The notes: a model not told the origin generated them from the letters alone. A stretch of 64,000 nt of DNA from Collimonas sp. PA-H2 (GCF_002564105.1 NZ_PDBX01000001.1:2604001-2668000); one strand, 5' to 3'; shown: positions 18,230 to 27,639, counted from the first letter of the stretch. Made by a program: numbers and translations.

Positions 18230-19552
18230 ATGGACAAGGCAATCGGATTAACCGCGCCCGGCGTCAAGCCGCGGCGCACGCCTCTCAGCCGCGAGCAGAT
18301 CGGCGGCTTCTGGGCGGTATATTCAGGATGGGTGCTGGACGGCGTCGATTCGGTGATCTATGCGCTGGTGCTGATCCCGGCGCTGACCGAGCTGCTGCCG
18401 GCCTCGGGCATCGCCGCCACCCCTGGTAATCTCGGCATGTACGGTTCCATCCTGTTCGCGCTGTTCCTGATCGGTTGGGGTTTGTCTTTCATCTGGGGAC
18501 CGCTGGCCGACCGCTTCGGCCGCGTCAAGACGCTCGCCGCCAGCATCCTGATCTATTCGGTATTCACCGGCGCCGCCGCCTTTGCCCACAATGTCTGGGA
18601 GCTGGCGGCCTTCCGCCTGATCGCTGGCATCGGCGTCGGCGGCGAGTGGGCGCTGGCCGGCACCTATGTCGCCGAAAGCTGGCCGGAGGACCGCCGCAAG
18701 ATGGGCGCCGGCTATCTGCAGACCGGCTACTACGTCGGCTTCTTCATCGCCGCCTGGCTCAACTATACGATAGGCGCCACCTACGGCTGGCGCGCCATGT
18801 TCCTGTGCGGCCTGGCGCCGGCGCTGCTGGCGATCTTCACGGTACTGCGGGTGAAAGAGCCGGGCCAATGGCGCAAGGCCGCGCATGGCAAGGTGGCCGC
18901 CAGCGCGAGCGTGGTGCGCAGTTCTTTCCGCGAGCTGTTTGCGCCGGCCTTCCGGCGCCGCACCATCACCAGCGCTTCGCTGGTCGGCGTGGCGGTGATC
19001 GGCTTGTGGGCCGGCTCGGTGTACGAAGCCAGCGCAGTGGTCACGCTGGCGACGCGCGCCGGCGTCGATCATATCGGCTCCGTGCACCTGGCCTCGATCG
19101 GCGCGGCGATCCTGTCGTTCGCCACCATACTTGGCTGCCTGGCGGCGCCCTGGCTGGCCGAGCGGCTGGGCCGCCGGATGGCGCTGGGCATCTATTTCGC
19201 CGGCATGGCGTTCTCCATCGTATTCGCCTTCGGCTGGGTGTTTTACCTGGCGGACGGTCTCAAGCTGTTCATGGTGTCGCTGCTGTTCCTGGGTTTTTTC
19301 GGCGGCAATTTTGCGATCTTTTCATTGTGGCTGCCGGAACAGTATCCGACCCGGATACGGGCCACCGCGTTTGCTTTCAACGCTTCCATCGGCCGCTTCC
19401 TCGGCGCCGGCGTCAACTTCCTGCTGGCGGCGGCGATCCAGTGGCAGGGTTCGCTCGGCCTGCCGGTGGCCTGGACCGCGGCGGCTTTCGTGGCCGGCTT
19501 GCTGATCCTGCCGTTTGCGGTGGAAACCCGCGACCAGCACCTGCCGCAATAA
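18230..19552 (+). CDS. MFS transporter, sugar/acid:H+ symporter type (metabolite uptake)
   Basis: A 440-residue, 12-helix major facilitator. The motif-A loop GPLADRFGRVKTLAASI is between helices 2 and 3, with a second one at AERLGRRMALG. GVGGEWALAGTYVAESWPEDRR is typical of the sialate/aromatic acid:H+ symporter and metabolite:H+ symporter groups. A CAAGGAGACAAGC ribosome site precedes the ATG. It is the first gene of an operon with a CoA-transferase (35 bp downstream) and a decarboxylase-like crotonase, so it probably imports their organic acid substrate. Confidence 0.9.
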   Translation: MDKAIGLTAPGVKPRRTPLSREQIGGFWAVYSGWVLDGVDSVIYALVLIPALTELLPASGIAATPGNLGMYGSILFALFLIGWGLSFIWGPLADRFGRVKTLAASILIYSVFTGAAAFAHNVWELAAFRLIAGIGVGGEWALAGTYVAESWPEDRRKMGAGYLQTGYYVGFFIAAWLNYTIGATYGWRAMFLCGLAPALLAIFTVLRVKEPGQWRKAAHGKVAASASVVRSSFRELFAPAFRRRTITSASLVGVAVIGLWAGSVYEASAVVTLATRAGVDHIGSVHLASIGAAILSFATILGCLAAPWLAERLGRRMALGIYFAGMAFSIVFAFGWVFYLADGLKLFMVSLLFLGFFGGNFAIFSLWLPEQYPTRIRATAFAFNASIGRFLGAGVNFLLAAAIQWQGSLGLPVAWTAAAFVAGLLILPFAVETRDQHLPQ

Positions 19553-19587
19553 CCGTCATAGCTGTCATTACTTGACTGGAGAAACAG

Positions 19588-20826
19588 ATGCAAGCACTAC
19601 AAGGTATCAAGATCGTCGACCTCAGCCGTGCGCTGTCAGGGCCATTCTGTTCCATGGCGCTGGCCGACATGGGCGCCGACGTGATCAAGGTGGAGTCGGG
19701 ACCGTGCGGCGACATGAGCCGCAGCTGGGGGCCGTTCGACCGCGGCGTCAGCACTTACTATCTGTCCTGCAACGCCAACAAGCGCGGCATCTGCCTCGAC
19801 CTGCGCAATGCGCAGGGGATGGCGGCGCTGCAGCGGCTGATCGATGGCGCCGACGTCGTCATCGAGAATTTCAAGCCGGGCACGATGGCCGCCATGGGGC
19901 TCGGCTACGAAGTGCTGAGCGCGCGCAACTCGCGGCTGGTGATGGGCAGCATCAACGCCTTCGGCGTCGACGGTCCGCTGAGCGGCTGGCCCGGCTTCGA
20001 CCAGATCGCCCAGGGCTATTCCGGCATGATGAGCCTGACCGGCTTTGCCGACGGCGATCCGACCCGCACCGGCACCGCCATCGGCGACATGAGCTCCGGC
20101 ATGTGGCTGGCCATGGCGATCCTGGCGGCGCTGCTGGAGCGTCAGCGCACAGGACGCGGCCAGCATGTCGGCAGCTCGCTGCTGGCCAGCCTGGTCGGCT
20201 TGCTGAGCGTGCATGGCCAGCGCTATCTTAGCCTGGGTGAAATCCCGCAACGCAGCGGCAACGCCCACTCCGTGATTGCACCCTACGGCGTCTTCGAAAC
20301 CGCCGACGGCCCGCTCAACCTGGCGCCGATCACCGCCGACATGTGGCTGCGCCTGTGCCAGCTGCTGGAACTGCCGGCGCTGCCGGACGATCCGCGCTTC
20401 GCCAGCAACGAGCTGCGGGTCGCCCATCGCGACGAGTTGAAGGTCTTGCTCGAAACGCGCCTGAAAACGCGCAGCAAACGTGCATGGAGCGAGTTGTTCG
20501 CCGCCGCCGGCTTGCCGGCAGGACCAATCAATACCTTGGCCGAGGTGTTCGCCGATCCGCAGGTATTGCATTGCCGGCTAGTCGCAAGCACGCAGCATCC
20601 AATCCTGGGTGAGCTGCGGCAGGTGGCGACGCCGGTGACCAGCTACGGCGCCGATGCAGGCCCTGCGCTCAGCCGGCGGCCGCCGCCCGCTCTCGGCCAG
20701 CACACCGTGGAGGTGCTGCGGGAAGCCGGCTTCGAGCAGGCTGCGATCGACGCGCTGCTGGCCTCCAAGGCGGCGCATCAGGAGGCGGCGCCGGCGACCT
20801 CGGAAGCGCTGGCGGAGGTGGCGTGA
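19588..20826 (+). CDS. Family III (CaiB/BaiF) CoA-transferase
   Basis: A 412-residue CoA-transferase that would move CoA onto a carboxylic acid. The N-terminus LQGIKIVDLSRALSGPFCSMALADMGADVIKVE is a hallmark (shown only in part: DLSRALSGPF). The catalytic Asp is Asp138 in GWPGFDQIAQGYSGMM. IENFKPGTM and RTGRGQHV are also conserved. A GGAGAAACAG ribosome site precedes the ATG. The stop overlaps the start of the next gene, which resembles methylmalonyl-CoA decarboxylase. A substrate such as methylmalonate or another dicarboxylate is therefore suggested, but this is inference. Confidence 0.92.
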   Translation: MQALQGIKIVDLSRALSGPFCSMALADMGADVIKVESGPCGDMSRSWGPFDRGVSTYYLSCNANKRGICLDLRNAQGMAALQRLIDGADVVIENFKPGTMAAMGLGYEVLSARNSRLVMGSINAFGVDGPLSGWPGFDQIAQGYSGMMSLTGFADGDPTRTGTAIGDMSSGMWLAMAILAALLERQRTGRGQHVGSSLLASLVGLLSVHGQRYLSLGEIPQRSGNAHSVIAPYGVFETADGPLNLAPITADMWLRLCQLLELPALPDDPRFASNELRVAHRDELKVLLETRLKTRSKRAWSELFAAAGLPAGPINTLAEVFADPQVLHCRLVASTQHPILGELRQVATPVTSYGADAGPALSRRPPPALGQHTVEVLREAGFEQAAIDALLASKAAHQEAAPATSEALAEVA

Positions 20827-21623
20827 TGAATCCTTCTGATAACGCAGTCACGGTCACCAGCCGCATCATCGAAGAACGGATCGGCCATATCGTCTTCAGC
20901 AATCCGGCGCGCCGCCACGCACTCAGCGCCGATCTGCTGGACGCGCTGGAACAGCGCCTGCTGCAACTGGCCGAACAGCGCGTGCCGGTGCTGCTGCTGG
21001 GCAGCGGCGTCGGAGGCGAAGTCTGGAGCGCCGGCCACGATCTCGGCGAACTGGCGCTGGACCGCGATCCTGTCGCCTACGGCAAGCCGCTGGAGCGCGT
21101 CTTGCGCGCGATACGCGCCTATCCGGGAGTCGTGATCGCCATGGTGTCGGGCTCGGTGTGGGGCGGCGCGGTAGACCTGGCGATGAGCTGCGACCTGGTG
21201 GTGGCGGACCGCAGCGCGCGCTTTTCCATGACGCCGGCGAATATCGGCTTGCCTTACACCACCAGCGGGCTGCTGCGCTTTTTCCACAACCTGCCCATCC
21301 ATGTGCTCAAGGAGATGTTCTTTTGCGCGCTGCCGTTGACAGCCGAGCGCGCGCTGCAGTTCGGCGTCATCAACCGCATGGCCGACAGCACTATGCTGCA
21401 AGCCACGGCGCTGGAAATGGCGCACGGCATCGCCGCCAAGGCGCCGCTGGCGGTGCGCGCGGTGAAGGAGCAGTTACGCATCATGGAAGACATGCAGCCG
21501 CTGCCGGTGCAGGCAATGGAACAGATCGCGGAACTGCGGCGGCAGGCTTGCGCCAGCGCCGATTTCAGCGAGGGACTGGAAGCGTTCAGCGAACGCCGTC
21601 AGCCGTTGTTCCGCGGCGTCTGA
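20826..21623 (+). CDS. Crotonase-fold enzyme, methylmalonyl-CoA decarboxylase-like (ScpB-like)
   Basis: A 265-residue enoyl-CoA hydratase/isomerase superfamily protein. Many stretches match the pattern of E. coli ScpB (YgfG): VWSAGHDLGEL, MVSGSVWGGAVDLAMSCDL (oxyanion hole), FSMTPANIGLPY (the Tyr at the ScpB catalytic position), HVLKEMFF, VKEQLRI and EGLEAFSERRQPLF. The usual hydratase Glu pair is absent, in keeping with decarboxylase chemistry. The ATG overlaps the CoA-transferase stop (TGATG). Products would be propionyl-CoA and CO2 if methylmalonyl-CoA is the substrate. The exact acid is not proven. Confidence 0.85.
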   Translation: MNPSDNAVTVTSRIIEERIGHIVFSNPARRHALSADLLDALEQRLLQLAEQRVPVLLLGSGVGGEVWSAGHDLGELALDRDPVAYGKPLERVLRAIRAYPGVVIAMVSGSVWGGAVDLAMSCDLVVADRSARFSMTPANIGLPYTTSGLLRFFHNLPIHVLKEMFFCALPLTAERALQFGVINRMADSTMLQATALEMAHGIAAKAPLAVRAVKEQLRIMEDMQPLPVQAMEQIAELRRQACASADFSEGLEAFSERRQPLFRGV

Positions 21624-21977
21624 CTTGCCGTCGGCGGCAGTGGAATCGCGCTTTCCGGGATAGATTCATTTCAACTATATAACTGTTGAAAGCGCATAAG
21701 AAAATGTGTCGCAGCCGATAAAAATCATTGTTTCATTCGAGGCGCATGTGCTTTTAGATTTTGGCGGGGACTGTGTTGAGAACCATGTTGTCTTTTTCAC
21801 CTGTCACTATTCACAGCTGCGGATACGAGTAGCGCAGACTAGTCTGAACTGACTGGCCCAGGGACGCAAAATAGTGGCGCTGCAAATAGCGCCATGATTA
21901 TTTCAAGCCGGAGCCGGTGCTGCATTTCTCGTTTCCCGATCAATTGGAAAACTACTTATCTCAAAGGAGTAATAGCG
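21624..21977. other. Intergenic region with two palindromes
   Basis: AT-rich, no gene seen. It holds a perfect 12-bp palindrome CAGACTAGTCTG (21835-21846) and an inverted repeat TGGCGCT-N6-AGCGCCA (21875-21894), both upstream of the small protein gene at 21978 and probably part of its promoter or leader. Confidence 0.5.
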
Positions 21978-22277
21978 ATGGCACAACTTCTACTGTGGGG
22001 CAGTATTGAAAAAGATGGAACGATCGTCAGCAGCTCGGGCGGTTTCAGCGTGAAGCGTGAAAGCACCGGCAATTATTCGATTCTGTTCAAGAGCCAGTTC
22101 ACCAACAATCCTGCCATCACCGGCGCGCAATGGGGCTTTGGCAGCGGCGAAAGCACGCTGGACAATGTGATCTTCCCGTCGGTGTCGGGCGGCAGCGCCA
22201 GCGTCCAGACCGGCGATGGCGGCGGCAAGTATACCGACCGCAACTTTAGCTTCATCGCGGTAGGCAATACCGCTTGA
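21978..22277 (+). CDS. Small beta-rich protein of unknown function (99 aa)
   Basis: A 99-residue protein with a strong ribosome site (AAAGGAGT) before ATG 21978. It begins MAQLLLWGSIEKDGTI and contains FSVKRESTGNYSILFKSQFT-NNPAITGAQ, a pattern like the beta-strand heads of phage tail-fibre tips and C1q-like domains (GxYxIxFxxxFxxxPxI). There is no signal peptide or membrane segment. It has its own promoter-like region and no operon partner. I do not recognise a named family. Release as a small secreted or surface-binding protein is possible but unsupported. Confidence 0.75.
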   Translation: MAQLLLWGSIEKDGTIVSSSGGFSVKRESTGNYSILFKSQFTNNPAITGAQWGFGSGESTLDNVIFPSVSGGSASVQTGDGGGKYTDRNFSFIAVGNTA

Positions 22278-22332
22278 TACCCGCAGCAAGCCGTCGTCCG
22301 TCTGGCACAGGATGAACGACGCTACAGATGCA

Positions 22333-22365
22333 TGCCGGAAGCGCAGGCTGGTCCGGCTTCCGGCA
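22333..22365. terminator. Stem-loop between convergent genes
   Basis: A perfect 10-bp stem (TGCCGGAAGC, 22333-22342, with GCTTCCGGCA, 22356-22365) with a 13-base loop lies between the stops at 22277 and 22393. It has no T tract and may serve both strands. Confidence 0.45.
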
Positions 22366-22392
22366 CCCGCATCGATCATTGAGCAATCGCAC

Positions 22393-23820
22393 TTATCGCA
22401 GCGCCGCGGTTTTCGATCGCGCCTGAACGCGCGGCAAGCATGCTGACGGCCTGGTGGAAAACCACCATAGCAACGCAGCCGCCAGCGCGATGACGATGAC
22501 CATTCCAAGCACGATGTGCAGCGCATGCGCGAACGGCTGCAGCGTCGCCAGCAAGGCGCCGCAAATCGCTACCCCCAATGCCGCCCCTGTTTGCCGCGCT
22601 GAATTCAGCATGGCTGCCGCTATTCCCGCACAGCTTTGCTCGACCGTGCCCATGGCCGGCGCGGTAGCAGCGGGAGAGATGAAGCCGGAAGCCAGACCGA
22701 TCGCCAGCATTGGCAGGATGGCGAACCAATAGGGTGAGCCCGGTTCAGGCAGAAGCATGCCGGCGGCGCCGACGGCATACAGGCAGAACGCCGCGCACAT
22801 CGATGCGCGCGCACCGGACAAGCGGGTCAGGCGGCTGGAAGCCAGGCCGCCGATCGCCACCATGACAGTCATCGGCAGGAACGCCAGGCCAGTCTGCAGC
22901 GGCGCATAACCCAACACCCTTTGATAGTAGAGGCTGAAAGCGAACAGCATGCCGTAAAAGACCAGGGCGGAGACCATGGAGACCAGCGCGGAAGCGGCGA
23001 ACAGCCCGTTGCGGAAGAACGATAGCGGCAGCATGGGCTGCGGCTGCCGTGTTTCGATCCTGAGGAACAGCAGGCCAGCGACGCCGCAGAGGGCAATGCC
23101 GGCGACGATGGGCATGGATTGCCAGCCGAGCACCGGCGCTTCGATTAGCAGCGCAATCAGGCTGCCGAGCGCGACGATCGCCGCCAGCTGGCCGGCAACG
23201 TCGAAGTGGCGCGCACCTGGCGCCCGGTCGCGCGGCAGCGGCCAGGTCAGCCAGATGCCGGTCAGACCGAGCGGCAGGTTGACGAAAAAGATGCTGCGCC
23301 AGCCGAAGCCGTGGATCAGCAGGCCGCCCAGCAGCGGGCCTGAAGCCATGGCGATGCCGCCGCAGCCCATCCACATGCCGATCACCGCGGCGCGCCGGGC
23401 CGGATCGGGATAAGCCTGGTTGATCAGCGCCAGCGAGCAGGGCACCAGCATGGCGCTGCCGATGCCCTGCAGCGCCCGTGCCAAGGCCAGCGTACCGAGG
23501 CTGGGAGCGAAGCCGCACAGCGCCGACGCCAGCGTGAACAGCATGAGGCCGGCCAGGTAGATGTTTCTTGCGCCGAGGCGGTCGCCCAGCGTGCCGCCCG
23601 TCATGAGAAAGCTGGCGAAGCTCAGGGTGTAGGCGTTGACGATCCATTGCAGCCCGCTGACGCCGCTGTTGAGCGTGGCGCCGATCTGCTCCAGGCCGAC
23701 ATTGACGACCGAGGCGTCGAGCAGCACGATGGCGTAGCTGATGCTGGTCGCAGCCAGTATCTTGCGCGCCGGCTGGCCGTCGCCGGCGCGAAAATTTACT
23801 GCGCCAGTGTTCTTTATCAT
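22393..23820 (-). CDS. MFS drug exporter, DHA2/EmrB-QacA family
   Basis: A 475-residue multidrug-type exporter with about 14 membrane helices. The ATG at 23820 was chosen because it has GGAG 7 bases upstream and gives MIKNTGAVNF; a longer upstream frame lacks a site. Signatures: VLLDASVVNVGLEQIGATL, LQWIVNAYTLSFASFLMTGGTLGDRLGAR (motif A region), and motif C-like GPLLGGLLIHGFGWRSIFFVNLPLG. It is monocistronic, with no adaptor protein adjacent, so it probably works alone in the inner membrane. Substrate unknown. Confidence 0.9.
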   Translation of the reverse strand: MIKNTGAVNFRAGDGQPARKILAATSISYAIVLLDASVVNVGLEQIGATLNSGVSGLQWIVNAYTLSFASFLMTGGTLGDRLGARNIYLAGLMLFTLASALCGFAPSLGTLALARALQGIGSAMLVPCSLALINQAYPDPARRAAVIGMWMGCGGIAMASGPLLGGLLIHGFGWRSIFFVNLPLGLTGIWLTWPLPRDRAPGARHFDVAGQLAAIVALGSLIALLIEAPVLGWQSMPIVAGIALCGVAGLLFLRIETRQPQPMLPLSFFRNGLFAASALVSMVSALVFYGMLFAFSLYYQRVLGYAPLQTGLAFLPMTVMVAIGGLASSRLTRLSGARASMCAAFCLYAVGAAGMLLPEPGSPYWFAILPMLAIGLASGFISPAATAPAMGTVEQSCAGIAAAMLNSARQTGAALGVAICGALLATLQPFAHALHIVLGMVIVIALAAALLWWFSTRPSACLPRVQARSKTAALR

Positions 23821-23949
23821 CGCTGTTCTCCAGGCAAGGGGCTGGAGAACAATATACGTGCCTGGCTTGGTCAGATGCTTCGGCGTGTATCGAAGCAAGC
23901 GCACGGCAGGGGCGGCCGGCTGTATAGCGCGGCCGCCCTGCGCTGCCGG

Positions 23950-26900
23950 CTACTCTCCTGGCGTGAAATACTGCCTGCGCTGATGCTGTTCCTGATGCAT
24001 GGGAAACATGGTGGCATAGAACTCGGTCCAGCCGCCCATGCGCACCCGCACCAGGTTGTAGCGCTCCGGATCGTTCGCCGCCGCCTGGTAGGTCGCCAGG
24101 TCGGCGCAGGTGAGGGTGATCAGGTTGGAGCCGGTTTCGCCGCGTGCGTAAGCCTTCACAAAACGCTGCAGCTGTTGCAGCGGGAAATCCTCCTCGATGT
24201 TCATGTCGACCGGCGAGGCGTTCGACAGGCCATATTCGATGGAGTCGACGCGCCAGCTTTTCAGCGCCTGGTAGATGTTGCGGAAAGCCGGCGCCGGCGG
24301 CAGGTCTTGCGGCGCCGGCACCGGCGACAGGTCGGAGGCGATCGGCATGCCGTTGCGGCGGCCGTCGGCCGAGGCGCCGCAGGGCAGGCCGTCGCCGACA
24401 TAGCCTTCGAAGGTGCCGATGCCAGGCGTGATCACGAACTCGGCGCTGCCGTAAGTGCTGGCAATGCCATCCAGCACCGGCTGCAAGGCCGGATGCGGCT
24501 TGCGTATCACATCGACGCAGATGCGCACGGTGTTGTCCATCACCCAGGCGCCGAGGGCGTCGACCTCGGCATCGCCGCTGCCCCACTTGGGCAGCGCCAG
24601 CGCCGCGTTGCGCAGCTCTTGGTAGCGGCGGCCGCGTTCTGCGGCGTCGGCCGGGCCCAGCAGCTGGCTTTGATAGGGCTCGATCATGTTGAAACCCCAG
24701 TCGTTGATCAGGCAGTCGACCAGTTCCGGCAAGGTAGTGAGGGCAGTGGCGGGATCGAACACCAGTTTCTGGATCGCATACAGCGAATCGATGGTGTTGG
24801 AGACGCCGACGCAGAGCGGCGCGATCATGTTGAAGCGGGCGCCGCCGGCGGTCAGGTCGCGCCCGGATTCGGCGCAGCCTTCGATCAGCGCCGACAGCAG
24901 CGGGCTGGGGCAGATGCCGGACAGATTGCCGAAGCCGCCCAGGATCACGTTATAGCTCTGGATAGTGATCCACTCCAGCTGTTGCAGGAAGATCTCTTGC
25001 AGCATCTTGAAGCTGGTGATCTCGGCTGCCGGCGGCGAGCGGAAGGTCTGCTTCAGCCCGCGCAGGTAGACCGGGCCGGCCTCGCCGTAGCAGGCGCCCT
25101 GATTCAGGGTTTGCTCCAGCGCCGTCATCGGCGTCACATTGTTGAAGGAAAAACCGGTGGCGCCGGCCAGCATCGGCTCGTAGCAGCCGTCCGCTGCGTA
25201 GTCGCGCGACCAGCGCAGCGTCACCTGGCTGCCGGAGGCATGCAGTGCTTGGCAGAGGCGGTCGTCCTGGTACAGGATCGGATGGGCGCCGCCGGCCAGC
25301 AGGCATTTGGCGGCCTCGTCCATGATCTCGTCCGGAATGCCGTCGTACACACGCAGCGACAGCGTCGGCGCGTTGACCGGAATCCGTCGCGCTGCCTTCA
25401 GGCACAGCATGGTGACCGGATTGACGCCGCCGGTCGGGGTCGCATCGTCATTGGCGATATAACCGCCGACCGTGATCTGCTGCACCCACTGGTTGATGCC
25501 GCCGCCCTGCGGGAAATTGCCGCCGTAGCCGCAGACGGCGGTGGTGCCGTAGTTGACATAGTCGGTCACCAGGCCGCGGTTGACGAAGGCATTCTCGCCG
25601 ATCTTGAGCCACAGGCAGTCGACGATTTCCTGGGCTCGCTCGGGAGCGATGTTGTCGCGTTCCAGCAAGGGCCACAGGATCTGGTCCAGCCGTCCCAGCG
25701 AGGTCAGCTCGCCCACCAGGTGCAGGCAGCAATGGAAGGAAAACACCAGCTGCACGCCATCCTGGAAACTGAGCGGCGGCTCAGTGCGCAGGCGGCGCAG
25801 GCGGGCGGCGACGGCGCGCATATTGGCGGCGTTTTCCTCAGTGCCGGAGCGCTGTGCGGCGTTGGCGGCGGTTTCTGCCAGGGTAGCCCAGTTGCCCAGG
25901 TATTCCTGCACGCCTTCCAGCGACAGCGCGGCTGAAATATAGAATTCCAGCCGGTCTTTCAAAGCGCTGTCGCCGGGATTGTCTTGCTGCAGCAGCGCAG
26001 TCGCTTCCATCTGCCGCTTCAGCTCGGCGATCAGGCCGCTCAGTCCCAGCCTCACTAGTTTCTGGTAATGCGGCACCACGTGGCCCATCGCCGACCATTC
26101 GTTGAGCTGACCCTTGAGCCAGGCCGCCACGGTTTCATCCTGGTTCAGGTAGGGCACCACTTCCTTGCCGCGGCCGAGGGTGAAATCGGGAATCACGCCG
26201 ACCAGCAGTTCTTCCGGATAGATGCGCAGCAAGCCGTTGTTGCGGGCGATATCGGACTGCGGGCTGGACAGCAGTCCGGCCAGCGTCTTGTGATTGGCCA
26301 GCCCCTTGCGCAGCGCTACTGAAGAAGTCAGCGATGGCGCTTCCACCTCGCTGACCAGTTCCGACAGATGCGGCAGGCGCGGGAAAGGATTGCGCTTGAG
26401 CCAGCCGTCGTTCCAGTGTGAAAACGCGCGTCCCAGCAAGGTCAGCAGGCGCGGGCTGGGCGGATCGCCGGCAAGGTACTTGCCTTCGCTCATCTGGTGC
26501 AGATAGTCCTGACCGTTGTAGAACAGGTAACCGTTCTTGCTGCGTACCTGCCAGTGCGGATCTTCCTGGACATTGTCGATGCCGGCCGCCGGCACGTTCA
26601 GTTCCTGCGCATTCGGCACATACCAGTAGCTGCCGGCGATACCCTGCACCACGCTCATCAGGCGGTCCGCCGGCCGCTCCGGCAGCTCGCCCATCATGTG
26701 CTTGATGATGGTTTCGAAGCGCGGCTGGGCATTGCAGAAGGCGACGAACATCAAGCCTTTCTCGCGCGCGGCGCTGCCCGCGTGTTCCCCGAACGGCAAG
26801 GCCTGGCGCAGCAGCTTGAGATTGTCGCCGTTGCTGTCCAGTACATGCACACGGCGGATATGGGCGTTGTGGTCGTGCTGCGGCAGGATGGCGCCGGCCG

Positions 26901-27498
26901 GATCGCGGCCCAGCATGGCGTCCTGGGCATCGGGCAGCATGTCGCCGATGCTGCTCCATTCGAACAGGAATTTTTGCGTGAAGCCGTAGCAGGCGCCTTG
27001 GAATTCGCCGTCGACCAGGATGTCGGCAGCCAGGCTGACGGGATCGTTTGGATTGGTGATGCCGTCCAGGTAGCGTCCGCCCATCACCTTGCCGTCCGGC
27101 CGTTTGCCGACCGCCAGGATCTCGATCTGCGCCGCCAGCGCTTCCAGCCCGGGGCGCACGCTTTCCATCAGTTGGGCGGCCGCCGCGGCGTTATCGGCTT
27201 TCAGGTAAAGCAGGACGTCGCCGCCGCTGTCGCGCAGCTTGGGCGAGTTGTTCAGCACCGTGCGCGATACCGGAATATCACGGTCGTGCCAGCCGCCCCA
27301 CAAGTTGGGATCGAAGGCCGCCACCAGGCCGGCCTTGGCCGGCGATGCCTTGGCCGCCTGCGCCAGCGAACGGATCAGGCTGAGCAATGCTGCTTCAGTG
27401 GCCTGGCTGTGGTCGTGCAGCGTGATGGTGGCGATCTGGCCGAAAATGGCGCGGGTCAACAGGCCGTACTGGGAATGTTTGATAGCGTCGATAAACAT
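23950..27498 (-). CDS. DyP-type heme peroxidase fused to a glycyl-radical-enzyme (PFL-like) domain
   Basis: An 1182-residue two-domain protein. Residues about 1-300 match the DyP/YfeX peroxidase pattern: Asp145 in GGRYLDGITNP, heme-ligand His213 in NAHIRRVHV and Arg231 in LLRQALPFG, spaced almost as in E. coli YfeX. Residues about 340-1182 look like a glycyl radical enzyme: Cys772 in DGCYEP (thiyl Cys-x-Glu loop) and, near the C-terminus, VRMGGWTEF with Gly1156 at the radical position (usual Tyr replaced by Trp). Start 27498 was chosen for its AAGGA site; an upstream 46-residue extension is possible. No signal peptide and no radical-SAM activase nearby. Divergent from a JmjC oxygenase. Reaction unknown. 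Confidence 0.82.
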   Translation of the reverse strand: MFIDAIKHSQYGLLTRAIFGQIATITLHDHSQATEAALLSLIRSLAQAAKASPAKAGLVAAFDPNLWGGWHDRDIPVSRTVLNNSPKLRDSGGDVLLYLKADNAAAAAQLMESVRPGLEALAAQIEILAVGKRPDGKVMGGRYLDGITNPNDPVSLAADILVDGEFQGACYGFTQKFLFEWSSIGDMLPDAQDAMLGRDPAGAILPQHDHNAHIRRVHVLDSNGDNLKLLRQALPFGEHAGSAAREKGLMFVAFCNAQPRFETIIKHMMGELPERPADRLMSVVQGIAGSYWYVPNAQELNVPAAGIDNVQEDPHWQVRSKNGYLFYNGQDYLHQMSEGKYLAGDPPSPRLLTLLGRAFSHWNDGWLKRNPFPRLPHLSELVSEVEAPSLTSSVALRKGLANHKTLAGLLSSPQSDIARNNGLLRIYPEELLVGVIPDFTLGRGKEVVPYLNQDETVAAWLKGQLNEWSAMGHVVPHYQKLVRLGLSGLIAELKRQMEATALLQQDNPGDSALKDRLEFYISAALSLEGVQEYLGNWATLAETAANAAQRSGTEENAANMRAVAARLRRLRTEPPLSFQDGVQLVFSFHCCLHLVGELTSLGRLDQILWPLLERDNIAPERAQEIVDCLWLKIGENAFVNRGLVTDYVNYGTTAVCGYGGNFPQGGGINQWVQQITVGGYIANDDATPTGGVNPVTMLCLKAARRIPVNAPTLSLRVYDGIPDEIMDEAAKCLLAGGAHPILYQDDRLCQALHASGSQVTLRWSRDYAADGCYEPMLAGATGFSFNNVTPMTALEQTLNQGACYGEAGPVYLRGLKQTFRSPPAAEITSFKMLQEIFLQQLEWITIQSYNVILGGFGNLSGICPSPLLSALIEGCAESGRDLTAGGARFNMIAPLCVGVSNTIDSLYAIQKLVFDPATALTTLPELVDCLINDWGFNMIEPYQSQLLGPADAAERGRRYQELRNAALALPKWGSGDAEVDALGAWVMDNTVRICVDVIRKPHPALQPVLDGIASTYGSAEFVITPGIGTFEGYVGDGLPCGASADGRRNGMPIASDLSPVPAPQDLPPAPAFRNIYQALKSWRVDSIEYGLSNASPVDMNIEEDFPLQQLQRFVKAYARGETGSNLITLTCADLATYQAAANDPERYNLVRVRMGGWTEFYATMFPMHQEQHQRRQYFTPGE

Positions 27499-27639
27499 CT
27501 TGAGATCCTTATCTGAACGTGGCGCGAGGCCGTGGGAGAGCGATTGCCGCTGGCAGCGGACCGGTGTGGCTAGCTTGTTTTTAATTTCTTTGCGGAAATT
27601 TATTCTATCGGAAAGCCATGCCGCGGATAGCGCCAATCT

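Noticed and set aside
23647..25935. 762-residue plus-strand open frame
   Set aside because: Antisense shadow of the MFS and DyP-glycyl-radical genes; composition is His/Gln/Arg-rich and no domain is recognisable.
27499..27636. 46-residue N-terminal extension of the DyP-glycyl-radical protein
   Set aside because: The upstream start has no ribosome site, DyP homology begins at the downstream Met, and the shorter start has AAGGA at good spacing.
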